Assembly: GCA_050014015.1 (NCBI GenBank)
Contig: JBEKEC010000012.1
Coordinates: 21,162 to 85,161 of the forward strand
Length of the DNA: 64,000 bases
Direction: 5' to 3'
DNA from: PALSA-1353 sp050014015
GTDB taxonomy: Bacteria; Planctomycetota; Phycisphaerae; Tepidisphaerales; Tepidisphaeraceae
Shown: one piece after another, positions 24,578 to 33,499 of the stretch
Layout of the letters: each line of letters begins with the position of its first letter
Position numbering within the stretch: the first letter of the stretch is position 1
Notes under the pieces: generated by a model
The model's input: the letters and a program-made list of their open reading frames with translations, nothing else
Database searches by the model: none
Told to the model about the DNA's origin: nothing
Position numbers and translations under genes: made by a program

Positions 24578-25612
24578 TCATTCTATAAGTGCCAACAAAT
24601 CCTTGTGGATGGACTGCCAAGGCTGACTCAAATTAATCATGCGGACGCTGATCTTGTGGCCACCGTCGCGGTAGCTCGCGGACACGGCCTTTTCGATGCC
24701 CATGGATGGGTACAGCAAGATCATCTCGCACGTGTCAGCGAACTTCTCACGCAGGTTGTCCATATAGGCGTGAATTTGGAACAAGTGGTACGAACGAAGC
24801 TTCTTAGCATCAAAATGATGCTGCGTGGCGTTAGGCGTGAATTTGCATTCAATGATGATTTTCCGGGCATGGGAAGTCAGGCTCACATCGGTCTGCATTT
24901 TGGGCAGCAACTCGCGCGACGCCAAATCTGCAGGCACCCAATTCCAACGAATGTCCTCGCGTTTGACAGTGAACTTTGAGTGAAGACGATAGAAATTGCG
25001 AACAAATGCTTCGAAAAGGCTCTCCATCTGCCGGCGGTCTCGAACGAAGTCCCTGAATTTGGTCTTTCCGGATTTTTCAGATACCAAAAGATTACGATAG
25101 ATCAGTTCACAAACCTTTAGCAGGAAGTCGTAAAACTGATTGTTACGGTGGAGCTGAACGCGGCCGAACACCCGGCTGCTCAGTTCGACATCGCGCAAAT
25201 CTGAAAGCATTCGGCAGATCTTTGACAACCCCTCCGCGCACTCACTATCCAATCCATCAACGTGCATCAGTCGAAATATTGTGGACTTGAGAATCCGATT
25301 CGGTAGCACGTCATGGCTCAACTCATCAAAGTCGCACGGTAGACTTGCTGCCCGCATTCCGCTCTTCCGGAGGGCCTCTTGGAAACAAATACGCCCGCGC
25401 AACCGGCTCCCCCACTCGTGCTGGGGGACATAGCCGCGATCAATTCCCCGTTTTAATAGGTGATTCGCGCCGCTTATTAGCACTCGCGCGAAAAGATCCA
25501 CCAAACTAGTCGATTCGATAGCGTCAACATCGACGATTTTGCTTTCTTCCAACTTGTCCCATGCGTAACAAAGCAGGAAGTAAATGTTCTGGATTGGAAT
25601 TTTCACAGTCAA
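24578..25612 (-). CDS. mcrC: McrC-type nuclease subunit of McrBC restriction system
   Basis: 344 residues, the normal size. The PD-(D/E)xK nuclease core is visible near the C-terminal third: T-D-V (D242) followed by I-I-I-E-C-K-F (E255, K257). McrC joins the McrB AAA+ ring, activates its GTPase and cuts modified DNA between recognition sites. Upstream features L-R-G-R-I and the N-terminal M-T-V-K-I-P-I-Q-N-I-Y are typical. The gene starts 1 base after the mcrB stop, so the two are one operon. The 150 bases to ndh contain nothing evident. Confidence 0.93.
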   Translation of the reverse strand: MTVKIPIQNIYFLLCYAWDKLEESKIVDVDAIESTSLVDLFARVLISGANHLLKRGIDRGYVPQHEWGSRLRGRICFQEALRKSGMRAASLPCDFDELSHDVLPNRILKSTIFRLMHVDGLDSECAEGLSKICRMLSDLRDVELSSRVFGRVQLHRNNQFYDFLLKVCELIYRNLLVSEKSGKTKFRDFVRDRRQMESLFEAFVRNFYRLHSKFTVKREDIRWNWVPADLASRELLPKMQTDVSLTSHARKIIIECKFTPNATQHHFDAKKLRSYHLFQIHAYMDNLREKFADTCEMILLYPSMGIEKAVSASYRDGGHKISVRMINLSQPWQSIHKDLLALIE

Positions 25613-25613
25613 T

Positions 25614-27665
25614 TCAACCCAATAATGCTTCGCTCTGGCTATTCACCTTGTCCTCGTTGTCGAACCAGTATTCCCGGATCAGCGGGATAATTTCAAACTT
25701 AATCACGCTCCGATACCAACTCTCGTCCAGATTTACGCCGTCACGAGGACAAAAAAAGCTGTGCCCGATCGCGTAATTTGGGCCAAGGTCCTTGAGGTCT
25801 TCCTCGATGGTCCGATTTAAGGACTCCATTGAGTTCACAATCTTTGTGACTAATTCCGGCTTCGCTCCCTTGCTCTCAAGAATTTTTCTAAACACGCTGC
25901 TACCAAACGCCGGTCGCAACGTGATAAAGCGAAACCGTCGCCGAAGCGCGTAATCTACCATGGCCAGCGAACGGTCGGCCGTGTTCATCGTGCCGATCAA
26001 AAACACGTTTTGTGGAACGTAAAACTGCTCATCCATTTCTTCCGAATAGGTGAGCGGAATGGCGTACTCTTTACCCCGCTTGTCTGGTTCGATCAGCATC
26101 ATCAACTCACCAAAGATTTTGCTCAGGTTGCCGCGGTTGATCTCATCGATGATGAAGACATAGGGCTTATCATGAGCTTCATCGCGCCGGGCTCGCCGGC
26201 AGAACTGGTAAAAAATCCCCGACTTCAATTCAAACTCGCCCTTCGAGGTTGGACGAAATCCTTGAATGAAATCCTCATAGGAATACGACTGGTGGAACTG
26301 AATCATCTGCACACGCTGCGGGTCGTTTGAACCTATCAATGCGTAGGCAAGTCGCTTCGCCACGAATGTCTTGCCGACACCGGGAGCGCCTTGGAGAATT
26401 ACATTCTTCCTTTCCCTCAACGAAGCGAGTGACGTTTCAAACTGTGTTTCAGGGAGGAACAGCCCCTCCATCGCCTTTTGTTTGTCGTAAGATTCGATCG
26501 CTATCTTTGGCGCAATGTTTGCCTCGTCAATGATGCTGCGGATGATCTCATATTCCGATTCCTCGAGCTTGAAGAGGCTGCCTTGGTTGTTGATGAGAGG
26601 CTCACAGTGCGCGAGCTCGGGATTGGCCAGCAATGATTTGTACGGAATTGGACTTGCCAGGTCTTCAGTCTTCTCGATTTCAACTTTTTCCCCGTCAGCG
26701 GTTTGATGCAAGCCCCTAGTAATTCTACAAATGGCGGCCACTTCCTTGTTAGGGCTGGTCAGATATCCCACGACAATGTCACCCGGCTTCACCTCTTGAA
26801 AATATCTGTATTTCTGACGCTTATTTCCCTTGTCGTTGTGGGATGTGTAAGTTTGCCGCCCGCCCACTTGCAAGGCGGCAAAATCCCAGATCTTCGGGTT
26901 TGCGTTGAGCCACCAATAGCCGATGGTTGGTGATGTTGCGATCACCTTGCCTTCAGAGGATTCGCTGCTGGTCTCCGCTTCCCCGGTTGCGTCAGCCTTG
27001 CTAGTAAAAATATAAGCGTCGTGCGAGATTTGGGGGCAGCCTCGGCGGAACTTATCTGTCATGGCGCGCATCCAGGCGCGGTAGGTCTTGAAGTCTTCGG
27101 GCTTAATCTCGATGCCGTTGGCCGTGCCGTAATACCTGGTGTTGCTGTCGGCAGGCAGAAACTTTTCTGGGTTAATCCAATACAAACCGATGGTCAGACG
27201 AGTGAGCTTTATTGTGGGAAAATTCTGGCACCGATCGAACAGTTCTCCGTCCAGAAGTTCCGGGCCGCCTTTCGCAGCCTGCGCCGCCAGTGACCACAAA
27301 TTGGGGACTTGATTCTTGGAACGCCTGGTCGCGTACGGAATAAACCACGAATTCATATTGGGCACGACTGGTATGCCTGCAAAGTCTAGTGGCACTTCGG
27401 CGTCTAACGACCACTGGCGTTTGAGGAACCTCCAGTTTTCTTGGCGGTTGTCTTGGCTGATACCCCGATTGAAGGAGGCGAAAAACGTGAAGGGGTCGAT
27501 TTCGGACAATGGAACGTTGCCACTGGCATCCCTGTCTTCAAGGTTTATCACCTTCAGACCTGCGCGCGCCATTTCTTGCAACACTTTGAGCAATTCGGCC
27601 TGAGGTATTTGCTGTTCAACTATCCTCTGAATTGCTTGCCGATGTATCGGTATCCAAGAGAACAT
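25614..27665 (-). CDS. mcrB: McrB-type AAA+ GTPase with EVE modified-base reader domain
   Basis: 683 residues. Residues 1-225 are an N-terminal module I cannot name. Residues about 247-378 are an EVE domain (G-Y-W-W-L-N-A-N-P-K-I-W, F-Q-E-V-K-P-G-D-I-V-V-G-Y, F-K-L-E-E-S-E-Y), a PUA-like fold that flips and reads modified bases. The AAA+ motor follows: Walker A G-A-P-G-V-G-K-T (426-433), Walker B V-F-I-I-D-E-I-N (503-510) and the McrB signature M-N-T-A-D-R-S (560-566), which marks GTP-dependent McrB motors. The replaced reader suggests the target is modified DNA different from the RmC context of E. coli McrBC. First gene of mcrB-mcrC; the 283 bases upstream (27666-27948) hold nothing recognisable. 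Confidence 0.92.
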   Translation of the reverse strand: MFSWIPIHRQAIQRIVEQQIPQAELLKVLQEMARAGLKVINLEDRDASGNVPLSEIDPFTFFASFNRGISQDNRQENWRFLKRQWSLDAEVPLDFAGIPVVPNMNSWFIPYATRRSKNQVPNLWSLAAQAAKGGPELLDGELFDRCQNFPTIKLTRLTIGLYWINPEKFLPADSNTRYYGTANGIEIKPEDFKTYRAWMRAMTDKFRRGCPQISHDAYIFTSKADATGEAETSSESSEGKVIATSPTIGYWWLNANPKIWDFAALQVGGRQTYTSHNDKGNKRQKYRYFQEVKPGDIVVGYLTSPNKEVAAICRITRGLHQTADGEKVEIEKTEDLASPIPYKSLLANPELAHCEPLINNQGSLFKLEESEYEIIRSIIDEANIAPKIAIESYDKQKAMEGLFLPETQFETSLASLRERKNVILQGAPGVGKTFVAKRLAYALIGSNDPQRVQMIQFHQSYSYEDFIQGFRPTSKGEFELKSGIFYQFCRRARRDEAHDKPYVFIIDEINRGNLSKIFGELMMLIEPDKRGKEYAIPLTYSEEMDEQFYVPQNVFLIGTMNTADRSLAMVDYALRRRFRFITLRPAFGSSVFRKILESKGAKPELVTKIVNSMESLNRTIEEDLKDLGPNYAIGHSFFCPRDGVNLDESWYRSVIKFEIIPLIREYWFDNEDKVNSQSEALLG

Positions 27666-27948
27666 AAGCTTGCCCCAATTATTCAGGTGCCAACCATCTG
27701 CGACTTTCGGTTATGCCTCTCACAAGGTCCGCTCCAGGCCACTCTTAGGCTCCGCTTCGAAAGCGCGCGGCACCACACGACACGGAAGATTTCACCGCGA
27801 AGCTGTTGCGAAGTCGAGAGCCCTGCCTTTCATCCGCGATCTTGACGGGAAAGGATGAACGCGCGTCGATCATGAGGGCATCCTATCCTGATTTGGCCGC
27901 GTCGTCGCTTGCGGTGGCTTGGCGCATCAGGGCCAATTTGGCCACAGG

Positions 27949-29157
27949 TTATATTTCGATGAATTCGATTTCCGCCCTGGCGGGCTGCGGGGGTTGATTT
28001 TCCGGGCGGATGAGCAGGGCGTTGGCCTGGCTCAGCGTAAAAATATCGGCCGAGCCTTTCCATTGCAGGGGCGTCAGCGTGCGGCCGTCGAAAATCGCGG
28101 GTTGGTAAAACGTACGCGGGCCGTTCGCTTCGACCGGCTGCGAGAGCGGAGCAACGCCCACTCTTTCCGCCGCCGGCCCCCCCGCCATCCGCATCAGCAG
28201 GCGAGAGACCAAGCAGACCGTGCAGACGAAAGCGCTGACCGGGTTTCCCGGCAATCCGAACACGAATTTCCCGCCGGGCATTTGGGCGAAGACGAACGGC
28301 TTGCCGGGCTTGATGCGCAGCTTGGTGATCTTCAAATCTCCGCGCAGGCGGCGAAGAATGCCGGGAACAAAATCCCGCTCGCCCATGCTCATGCCGCCGG
28401 TGATCAGCAGAACGTCGTGAGCCTGGCCGGCGATTATTTTTTCTTCGATCGCCGCCGGGTCGTCGGGCACGAGTCCCAGATCGGTGGTCCGGGAGGGATA
28501 GCGGTGCAGAAGCGCCAGCAAGAGGGAATTGTTGCAGGAGCGGATCTGGGTGGCGGCGGGGGTTTGCTCAGGCGCGACCAATTCGTCGCCAGTTCCCAAA
28601 ACCGCGACGGAGGGCGCGGCGTGAACGGGGAGATACACCGCGCCGATGCCGGCGGCCACCGCGACCTGGGCGGGGCCGAGGCGCGTGCCGGATTTCAGGA
28701 CAACCGAACCGGCGGGTGAATCGCTGCCGCGGGCGGCGATGAATCGGCCTGGGGAAACGGTCTGCAAGACGACGATGCGATTGGAGGGGGAAATCGTTTG
28801 GGTATGCTCGACCGGGACGACGGCATCGGCGCCTGGGGGGATGGGAGCGCCGGTCATGATGGCCATGGCCTGCCCCTGCGACAGCGGCGAAGTCGCCGCC
28901 CCCCCCGCCACGATGCGATCGACCACGGCAAGCTCGCAGGGAACGGTTGCGATATCCCGCGCCTTGACGGCATATCCATCCATCAGGCTCTTGTCGAAGG
29001 GCGGGGCATCGCGGTCGTTGCGCAGATCCTCGGCCAGATAAAGCCCGAGGCTCTGAGCCAGGGGAATCCGCTCGGCGCATCGTGCGACGGCCGCAGCGTC
29101 GATGATTGACACGGCTTGCTCGACGCTGATGAGTTTGGAAACGTCCGGCTCGGTCAT
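27949..29157 (-). CDS. moeA: Molybdopterin molybdenumtransferase
   Basis: 402 residues, full length. MoeA inserts molybdenum into adenylated molybdopterin. Seen are the N-terminal R-D-A-P-P-F-D-K-S-L-M-D-G-Y-A-V motif, the T-G-A-P-I-P-P-G-A-D-A-V-V segment, the MPT-binding G-G-M-S-M-G-E-R-D-F-V, R-I-K-P-G-K-P and G-L-P-G-N-P-V-S-A. No Shine-Dalgarno precedes the ATG; TTGACC, 17 bases, GATCAT and 8 bases to the start suggest a leaderless transcript. It is divergent from the TMTC-like gene across a 124-base inverted repeat. No other moa/moe gene is present. Confidence 0.95.
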   Translation of the reverse strand: MTEPDVSKLISVEQAVSIIDAAAVARCAERIPLAQSLGLYLAEDLRNDRDAPPFDKSLMDGYAVKARDIATVPCELAVVDRIVAGGAATSPLSQGQAMAIMTGAPIPPGADAVVPVEHTQTISPSNRIVVLQTVSPGRFIAARGSDSPAGSVVLKSGTRLGPAQVAVAAGIGAVYLPVHAAPSVAVLGTGDELVAPEQTPAATQIRSCNNSLLLALLHRYPSRTTDLGLVPDDPAAIEEKIIAGQAHDVLLITGGMSMGERDFVPGILRRLRGDLKITKLRIKPGKPFVFAQMPGGKFVFGLPGNPVSAFVCTVCLVSRLLMRMAGGPAAERVGVAPLSQPVEANGPRTFYQPAIFDGRTLTPLQWKGSADIFTLSQANALLIRPENQPPQPARAEIEFIEI

Positions 29158-29203
29158 CGAGGTTGATGATCGACCCGGCTTGGGGAATGGTCAATACGTG
29201 CGG

Positions 29204-29327
29204 GAAACTCGAAATCCGAAATTCGAATGACGAATCAAATTCGAAACTCGAAATTCGAAACACAGGCCGTTTCATCATTCGAATTTCGAATTTGATTCGT
29301 CATTCGAATTTCGAGTTTCGAATTTCC
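29204..29327. repeat. Long AT-rich inverted repeat between moeA and the TPR membrane protein gene
   Basis: Left arm 29204-29260 and right arm 29276-29327 are complementary over about 45-50 bases; both are built from the short units AATTCGAAA and AACTCGAAA around a shared GAATGACGAATCAAATTC. It sits in the divergent promoter region and can form a large cruciform. Its composition is far more AT-rich than the flanking genes. Confidence 0.9.
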
Positions 29328-29329
29328 AT

Positions 29330-29341
29330 TATAATCTCTTC
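29330..29341 (+). promoter_or_regulatory. -10 box of TMTC-like gene (leaderless start)
   Basis: A perfect TATAAT at 29330-29335 is followed by only 6 bases before the ATG at 29342. The -35 position falls in the right arm of the inverted repeat and is not a good match. Transcription would begin at or within a base of the start codon. Confidence 0.55.
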
Positions 29342-31078
29342 ATGCCCACCATCCCGCCCCGCCGCTCTCTTTTGCCAATCTTCGTAGCGATGGTCATTGC
29401 GGGGATTTACGCGGCGGCATCTTGGCCCAACCAATTCGTCTATGACGACCATGAAGTGATCGAAAAACAGTTTCCCATTCGGCACCTGAACGATCTGGGC
29501 CGAATCTTCAGCGAGCCGCACTATTTGAATTTTCCGTATTACCGGCCGCTGACGCGGACGACGTTCGCGCTGCAGAGGAGCGGTTGGGGAAGGAGCCCGT
29601 GGGCGTATCATCTGTTCAATGCGATTGTCGCAGGCGGGGTCATGCTGGCGGCGTATGCGCTTCTTCGCAGGCCCGGATTCCGATTAAACGGATTGGCGGC
29701 ATTGATCGCGGCGAGTTGGCTGGCGCTTCATCCGGCGATTTCGGAATGCGTTTATCCCGCCGCCTCGGGACGCGAAACGCTCTTGCCCGCCCTGTTCATC
29801 CTTCTGGCGACGTGGGCCTTTCTGGGACGGGGGATCGGGTGGTTTTGCCTGGCCATGCTGACGTTCATCGCCGCCCTGCTGTGCAAGGAACAGGCGGCCG
29901 TGTTGCCGGGAATATTTCTGCTGGCGGATTTGCTGGGGTTGTCCGAGCGTCCGCACACTTTGATTGCGTGGATTGGCCGCTATCTGCCGATCGCGGTCAT
30001 TTTCATTGTCTATTTCTTCGTTCGACATCTCATATTCGGGCAATCGGCGCTGCATCTGACGATCCTGCAACATCCGCTGGAGCCGCTGAAGTCGCTGCTG
30101 TATGGCCTGCAAACGGGCGTGATGCCCTTCATGTCGCTGCGCTATGAGCCGCCGTTCGAGAGTTGGTTTGATTGGCGATTGAGCGCTGCTTCATGCGCCG
30201 TGGCTTTCGCGTTGATTGTGGGGGTTCTATTGAGCGGCAATGGCGTGCGGCGGGCGGCGATCTTCTGGATCGGTTGGTTCGTGCTGTTGCAACTGCCTAC
30301 GGCGCACGTCGTCGAACAAGAAGCGGCGTATTCCGAGCGCTACGCGGCGCTGGCGATCCTGGCGTTGCCGGCGGTCGCGGCGGCGGTGCTGCTCGACGGG
30401 GCGGTTCGGCCGAAACTTCGCCCGGCGATCACGGGATTCGCCCTGTTCTGGACTGCGGTTCTGGGCTGCGTCAGCTTTCTTCGCGGCGCGTGTTACGTCA
30501 ACGACGCATCCTTCTGCATCCAGTGGCAAAACACCAGCCCGAACGCCGCCGGGCCGCACGATGGGTTCGGCAGACTGGCGCAGGAGCGGCGGGAATGGTC
30601 CACGGCCATCGGGGAGTATCAAAAGGCCCTTTCCATCCAGGGCGACGATGCCACGGCGCACAACAACCTGGCGAATCTCCTGGCCGAGACGGGCGATTTC
30701 GGCGGGGCATCGCGGGAGTATGAATGGCTGCTGAGCCACAACAGCGTGGGCGCCGACCCCGTTGCCACGATGACCAATTACGCGCAGCTCCTCGGCGAGG
30801 AAGCGGTGGACCGGCACGATCCGGCGATGCGCGACCGTGCACACGTATTGCTCGAACAGGCGATCACCATGCGGCCGGATTATGCGCAGGCCCACTATAT
30901 TCTGGGGATATGGAACGTCGCGTTCGGTTCGCGCCCCGCCGCCATTCGGCAATTTAAGATCGCGCTGAATCTCCACCCCGATTGGCCCGAGGTCCGGCAG
31001 AAATTGGAGCAACTCGAGACCCCAAATTCGGCGCCTTCAACACCGATTCCCAAACCGAACAAAACCGAACAAGACTGA
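29342..31078 (+). CDS. TMTC/PMT-like polytopic membrane protein with C-terminal TPR repeats
   Basis: 578 residues. The first ~400 contain about ten membrane segments and, after the first, the acidic loop V-Y-D-D-H-E-V-I that corresponds to the catalytic D-D/E loop of GT-C enzymes of the TMTC/protein O-mannosyltransferase type. Residues about 400-560 are three to four TPR units (A-I-G-E-Y-Q-K-A-L-S-I-Q, A-H-N-N-L-A-N-L-L-A-E). TMTC proteins transfer mannose from a dolichol-type donor to proteins; bacterial homologues are common in Planctomycetota with unproven substrates. No ribosome site; TATAAT lies 6 bases before the ATG. The C-terminus is Pro/Thr-rich. It is a single-gene unit. Confidence 0.8.
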   Translation: MPTIPPRRSLLPIFVAMVIAGIYAAASWPNQFVYDDHEVIEKQFPIRHLNDLGRIFSEPHYLNFPYYRPLTRTTFALQRSGWGRSPWAYHLFNAIVAGGVMLAAYALLRRPGFRLNGLAALIAASWLALHPAISECVYPAASGRETLLPALFILLATWAFLGRGIGWFCLAMLTFIAALLCKEQAAVLPGIFLLADLLGLSERPHTLIAWIGRYLPIAVIFIVYFFVRHLIFGQSALHLTILQHPLEPLKSLLYGLQTGVMPFMSLRYEPPFESWFDWRLSAASCAVAFALIVGVLLSGNGVRRAAIFWIGWFVLLQLPTAHVVEQEAAYSERYAALAILALPAVAAAVLLDGAVRPKLRPAITGFALFWTAVLGCVSFLRGACYVNDASFCIQWQNTSPNAAGPHDGFGRLAQERREWSTAIGEYQKALSIQGDDATAHNNLANLLAETGDFGGASREYEWLLSHNSVGADPVATMTNYAQLLGEEAVDRHDPAMRDRAHVLLEQAITMRPDYAQAHYILGIWNVAFGSRPAAIRQFKIALNLHPDWPEVRQKLEQLETPNSAPSTPIPKPNKTEQD

Positions 31079-31306
31079 GCACTTTTCAATACGTCGATTC
31101 GTGTACGCAAGTTTAGCCGTTCAGACCATAAGCCATTATGTCAAAAGTGGTTAATTCCATGTCCAGAGCCATTCCCGGTTTCGTTTCTTGTCTCTGGCTG
31201 TTAAGTCTCAAGGATTTGCATCAAATGGCTCAAAGTGGATATACTGACTACGGTCATCGGGCAAACCACCTCTGTCTCGTGCCCACATTTTCGGGAGGAG
31301 CTTGTC

Positions 31307-32653
31307 ATGCCACACTCCTGGCTTGGGCGAGTTTCGGCCATTCTTGCGGCATTGTTTCCATTCGTTGCCATCGGATCGCTTTGGGCGGACACCGCGCCAC
31401 CACAAGTCGAAATCCCTGCGCGGATTTTGCCCGTGGATCGGGGATTCATTAATCAATTGATGGCCGACGAACCTGTCCTCCAGCCGATTTACGATGCCGG
31501 ATTCCGCTTTCACTTCGACGTCGCCGGGTCTGAAAGCCTGGGTTTCGACGGCCAACATGACGGCAGCGTTCTTCAGGGTCGGCTGTTCGATTATCTGAAT
31601 AACCGTCCCAATCTCGATCAGCTCGATTTGAAGCTTTATCGCCCGGTCAACATTTACGATGACAAATGGAATATCGGCGGCATGCTCGACGTGGGCTACG
31701 GGCGCGATTTTTCCTTTGTGCATTCCAATGGCATTCTTGATCTTCACACCTACAAGAGCTTTACCGATCCGAACCTTCAATTTGCGGTCAATCAGGCCAA
31801 CGTGCAGATCGGCGCTCCACACCTCAAGCTTACCGTTGGAGAGTGGGCCAATCCGTTTGGGCTGGAGACGATCGACCCGATGGACGGGCGTTACAGCGTT
31901 CTATCTCGCGGATTTGCTTATACTTATGGGTTGCCCAAGACGCTCACGGGGGCGGAGTTGGCCTTCTCGCCTTGGGACCATGGCGAGTTCTACGGCGGCG
32001 TGACCCGCGGCTGGGACCAGGGGCTCAATGACGACAATTCCTCCATTGATGGGATTCTCGGATACAAACAAAGGATCGCCAACGGGCTGCATTGGTCGAT
32101 TGGCGGAACCTATGGACCGGAATTTGCGGAGGACAACGTCGATGGTCGCGGCATGGTGGATAGCACCTTGTGCTATGATCCGTGTGACTGTCCCTTCTGC
32201 TGTGCCCTGGACTTTCTCTATTGGCATGAATGGCACGAGGCGGATAGCGTTTCCTTCGCTCAGGAGCCGTTCCACTCCAACGTCGTGGGGGCCGGTTTCT
32301 ATTCGCAGTATCGAGTCATTCCCAATCTTGCGATCGTGGATCGTTTGGAGTGGTATCACGATTCCAGCGGTTACTCGCTGAACGTCCCCGACCAGCCCGG
32401 GCAGACTTATGTTCCGCCGCAGCGGATGATGGATTTCGTCGAGCCCGGCCGCAGCTACGAAATGTACGACCTTTCCGTTGGCTTCAAAGTGGACTTGTTC
32501 CGCGGTGGCAAGCTTCCGCGGATTGAGCTCGTGCCCGAGTATCGTTTGGACTATTCCGATCGGAAGGTTTTCGGCCAAAGCAACGGGTCCAGCTCCGGCG
32601 GCTCGAATTACGTGCAGCAGACGCTGGACCTTTCAATCTTGGCGCGATTTTGA
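31307..32653 (+). CDS. Outer-membrane beta-barrel porin-like protein
   Basis: 448 residues from ATG 31307, with GGGAGGAG 7 bases upstream. Residues 1-28 are a signal peptide (ends S-L-W-A-D). The mature part alternates polar and hydrophobic residues in beta-strand fashion, with many Tyr/Trp girdle residues, and ends in a C-terminal Phe (S-I-L-A-R-F), the signal for BAM-dependent insertion. Motifs such as G-E-W-A-N-P-F-G-L-E-T-I-D-P and R-G-F-A-Y-T-Y-G resemble the porin (BBP2-type) family common in Planctomycetota. An unusual Cys-rich insertion, C-Y-D-P-C-D-C-P-F-C-C, occurs near residue 290. The 228 bases upstream show no other gene. Confidence 0.8.
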   Translation: MPHSWLGRVSAILAALFPFVAIGSLWADTAPPQVEIPARILPVDRGFINQLMADEPVLQPIYDAGFRFHFDVAGSESLGFDGQHDGSVLQGRLFDYLNNRPNLDQLDLKLYRPVNIYDDKWNIGGMLDVGYGRDFSFVHSNGILDLHTYKSFTDPNLQFAVNQANVQIGAPHLKLTVGEWANPFGLETIDPMDGRYSVLSRGFAYTYGLPKTLTGAELAFSPWDHGEFYGGVTRGWDQGLNDDNSSIDGILGYKQRIANGLHWSIGGTYGPEFAEDNVDGRGMVDSTLCYDPCDCPFCCALDFLYWHEWHEADSVSFAQEPFHSNVVGAGFYSQYRVIPNLAIVDRLEWYHDSSGYSLNVPDQPGQTYVPPQRMMDFVEPGRSYEMYDLSVGFKVDLFRGGKLPRIELVPEYRLDYSDRKVFGQSNGSSSGGSNYVQQTLDLSILARF

Positions 32654-32767
32654 AATGGCGCGTCGGACTCCGCAAAAAAGCGCATGTTTATTGAAACGTA
32701 ACACGGGAAGCGAAACGGCGTCCGATTGGTCAAAGGTCTGGCAACGACCGCGAAAAGCGTGGGGATC

Positions 32768-33481
32768 TTAGCGGAGCTTCAGTTCCTTCAACACGCCGCT
32801 GAGCTTCGGCAAAGGCGAGCGACGGAGCCATTGCGGATCAACAAACAGGCCCTTGAGCACTTTCGAGTGAATGCGTCCCTCATCATCCGGTTGAATCATG
32901 GAATATCGTTTGGATCGTCCGAGGGCGTAGGCGTCCAGGCGCTTCGATAACGGGTCAACCACCCAATATTCTCGCACGCCGGTCGATTGATAATCGCCGT
33001 ATTTGTCGCGCCAGTCGCGGGCCTCGCTGTCCGGCGAGACGATTTCCACGATCAAATCAGGTGCGCCGTCGAGATAGGTGGGGCGAAGTTTGGAGAGTTT
33101 GGCGTTACTGACAAACATAACATCCGGACTGCGCGATTTGCGGATCGACGCCAGTCGAATTGGGTACTCGGATCCGAGAACTCGTCCGAGATCGTGATGC
33201 TCTACAAATTCCGCGACCAGCCGAAGCAGCCAAACGTTCACTTCCGAATGTTCCCGGCTAACTGGCGCCATGATGATAACCTCCCCGTCCACCCATTCGG
33301 CTTTGATGTCCTCGTCGCCGTATTCGGCCGCAAACTCCGCTTCGGTGAGCCGCACGCCGGGCAGGGGCCGGCCTTGCAGCCGCCCGGCCAATTCCCACAA
33401 ATCGTCAAGCTCGTCCGACGACCAGACCTTCGTTGGGCGATGGCGGGTTGACGGACGAAGTCTGATCTGCGCCAGAGTCAT
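32768..33481 (-). CDS. Uma2 family (PD-(D/E)xK-like) protein
   Basis: 237 residues. The core from about residue 45 is the Uma2 domain, a PD-(D/E)xK nuclease-like fold expanded in cyanobacteria and planctomycetes: L-T-E-A-E-F, E-W-V-D-G-E-V-I, S-P-D-V-M-F-V, P-D-L-I-V-E-I-V-S-P-D-S, and K-Y-G-D-Y-Q-S-T-G-V-R-E-Y-W-V-V-D-P. Biological role is not established. TAGAAT lies 9 bases before the ATG and there is no Shine-Dalgarno. A second Uma2 protein is at 42578-43144. It is downstream of nuoF with 18 bases between, so it may be read from the nuoF promoter. Confidence 0.9.
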   Translation of the reverse strand: MTLAQIRLRPSTRHRPTKVWSSDELDDLWELAGRLQGRPLPGVRLTEAEFAAEYGDEDIKAEWVDGEVIIMAPVSREHSEVNVWLLRLVAEFVEHHDLGRVLGSEYPIRLASIRKSRSPDVMFVSNAKLSKLRPTYLDGAPDLIVEIVSPDSEARDWRDKYGDYQSTGVREYWVVDPLSKRLDAYALGRSKRYSMIQPDDEGRIHSKVLKGLFVDPQWLRRSPLPKLSGVLKELKLR

Positions 33482-33499
33482 AGGTGAATGATTCTACGC

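Noticed and set aside
31138..31452. 104-codon frame before the porin gene
   Set aside because: No ribosome site, runs into the porin signal peptide in another frame, and has no similarity I recognise.
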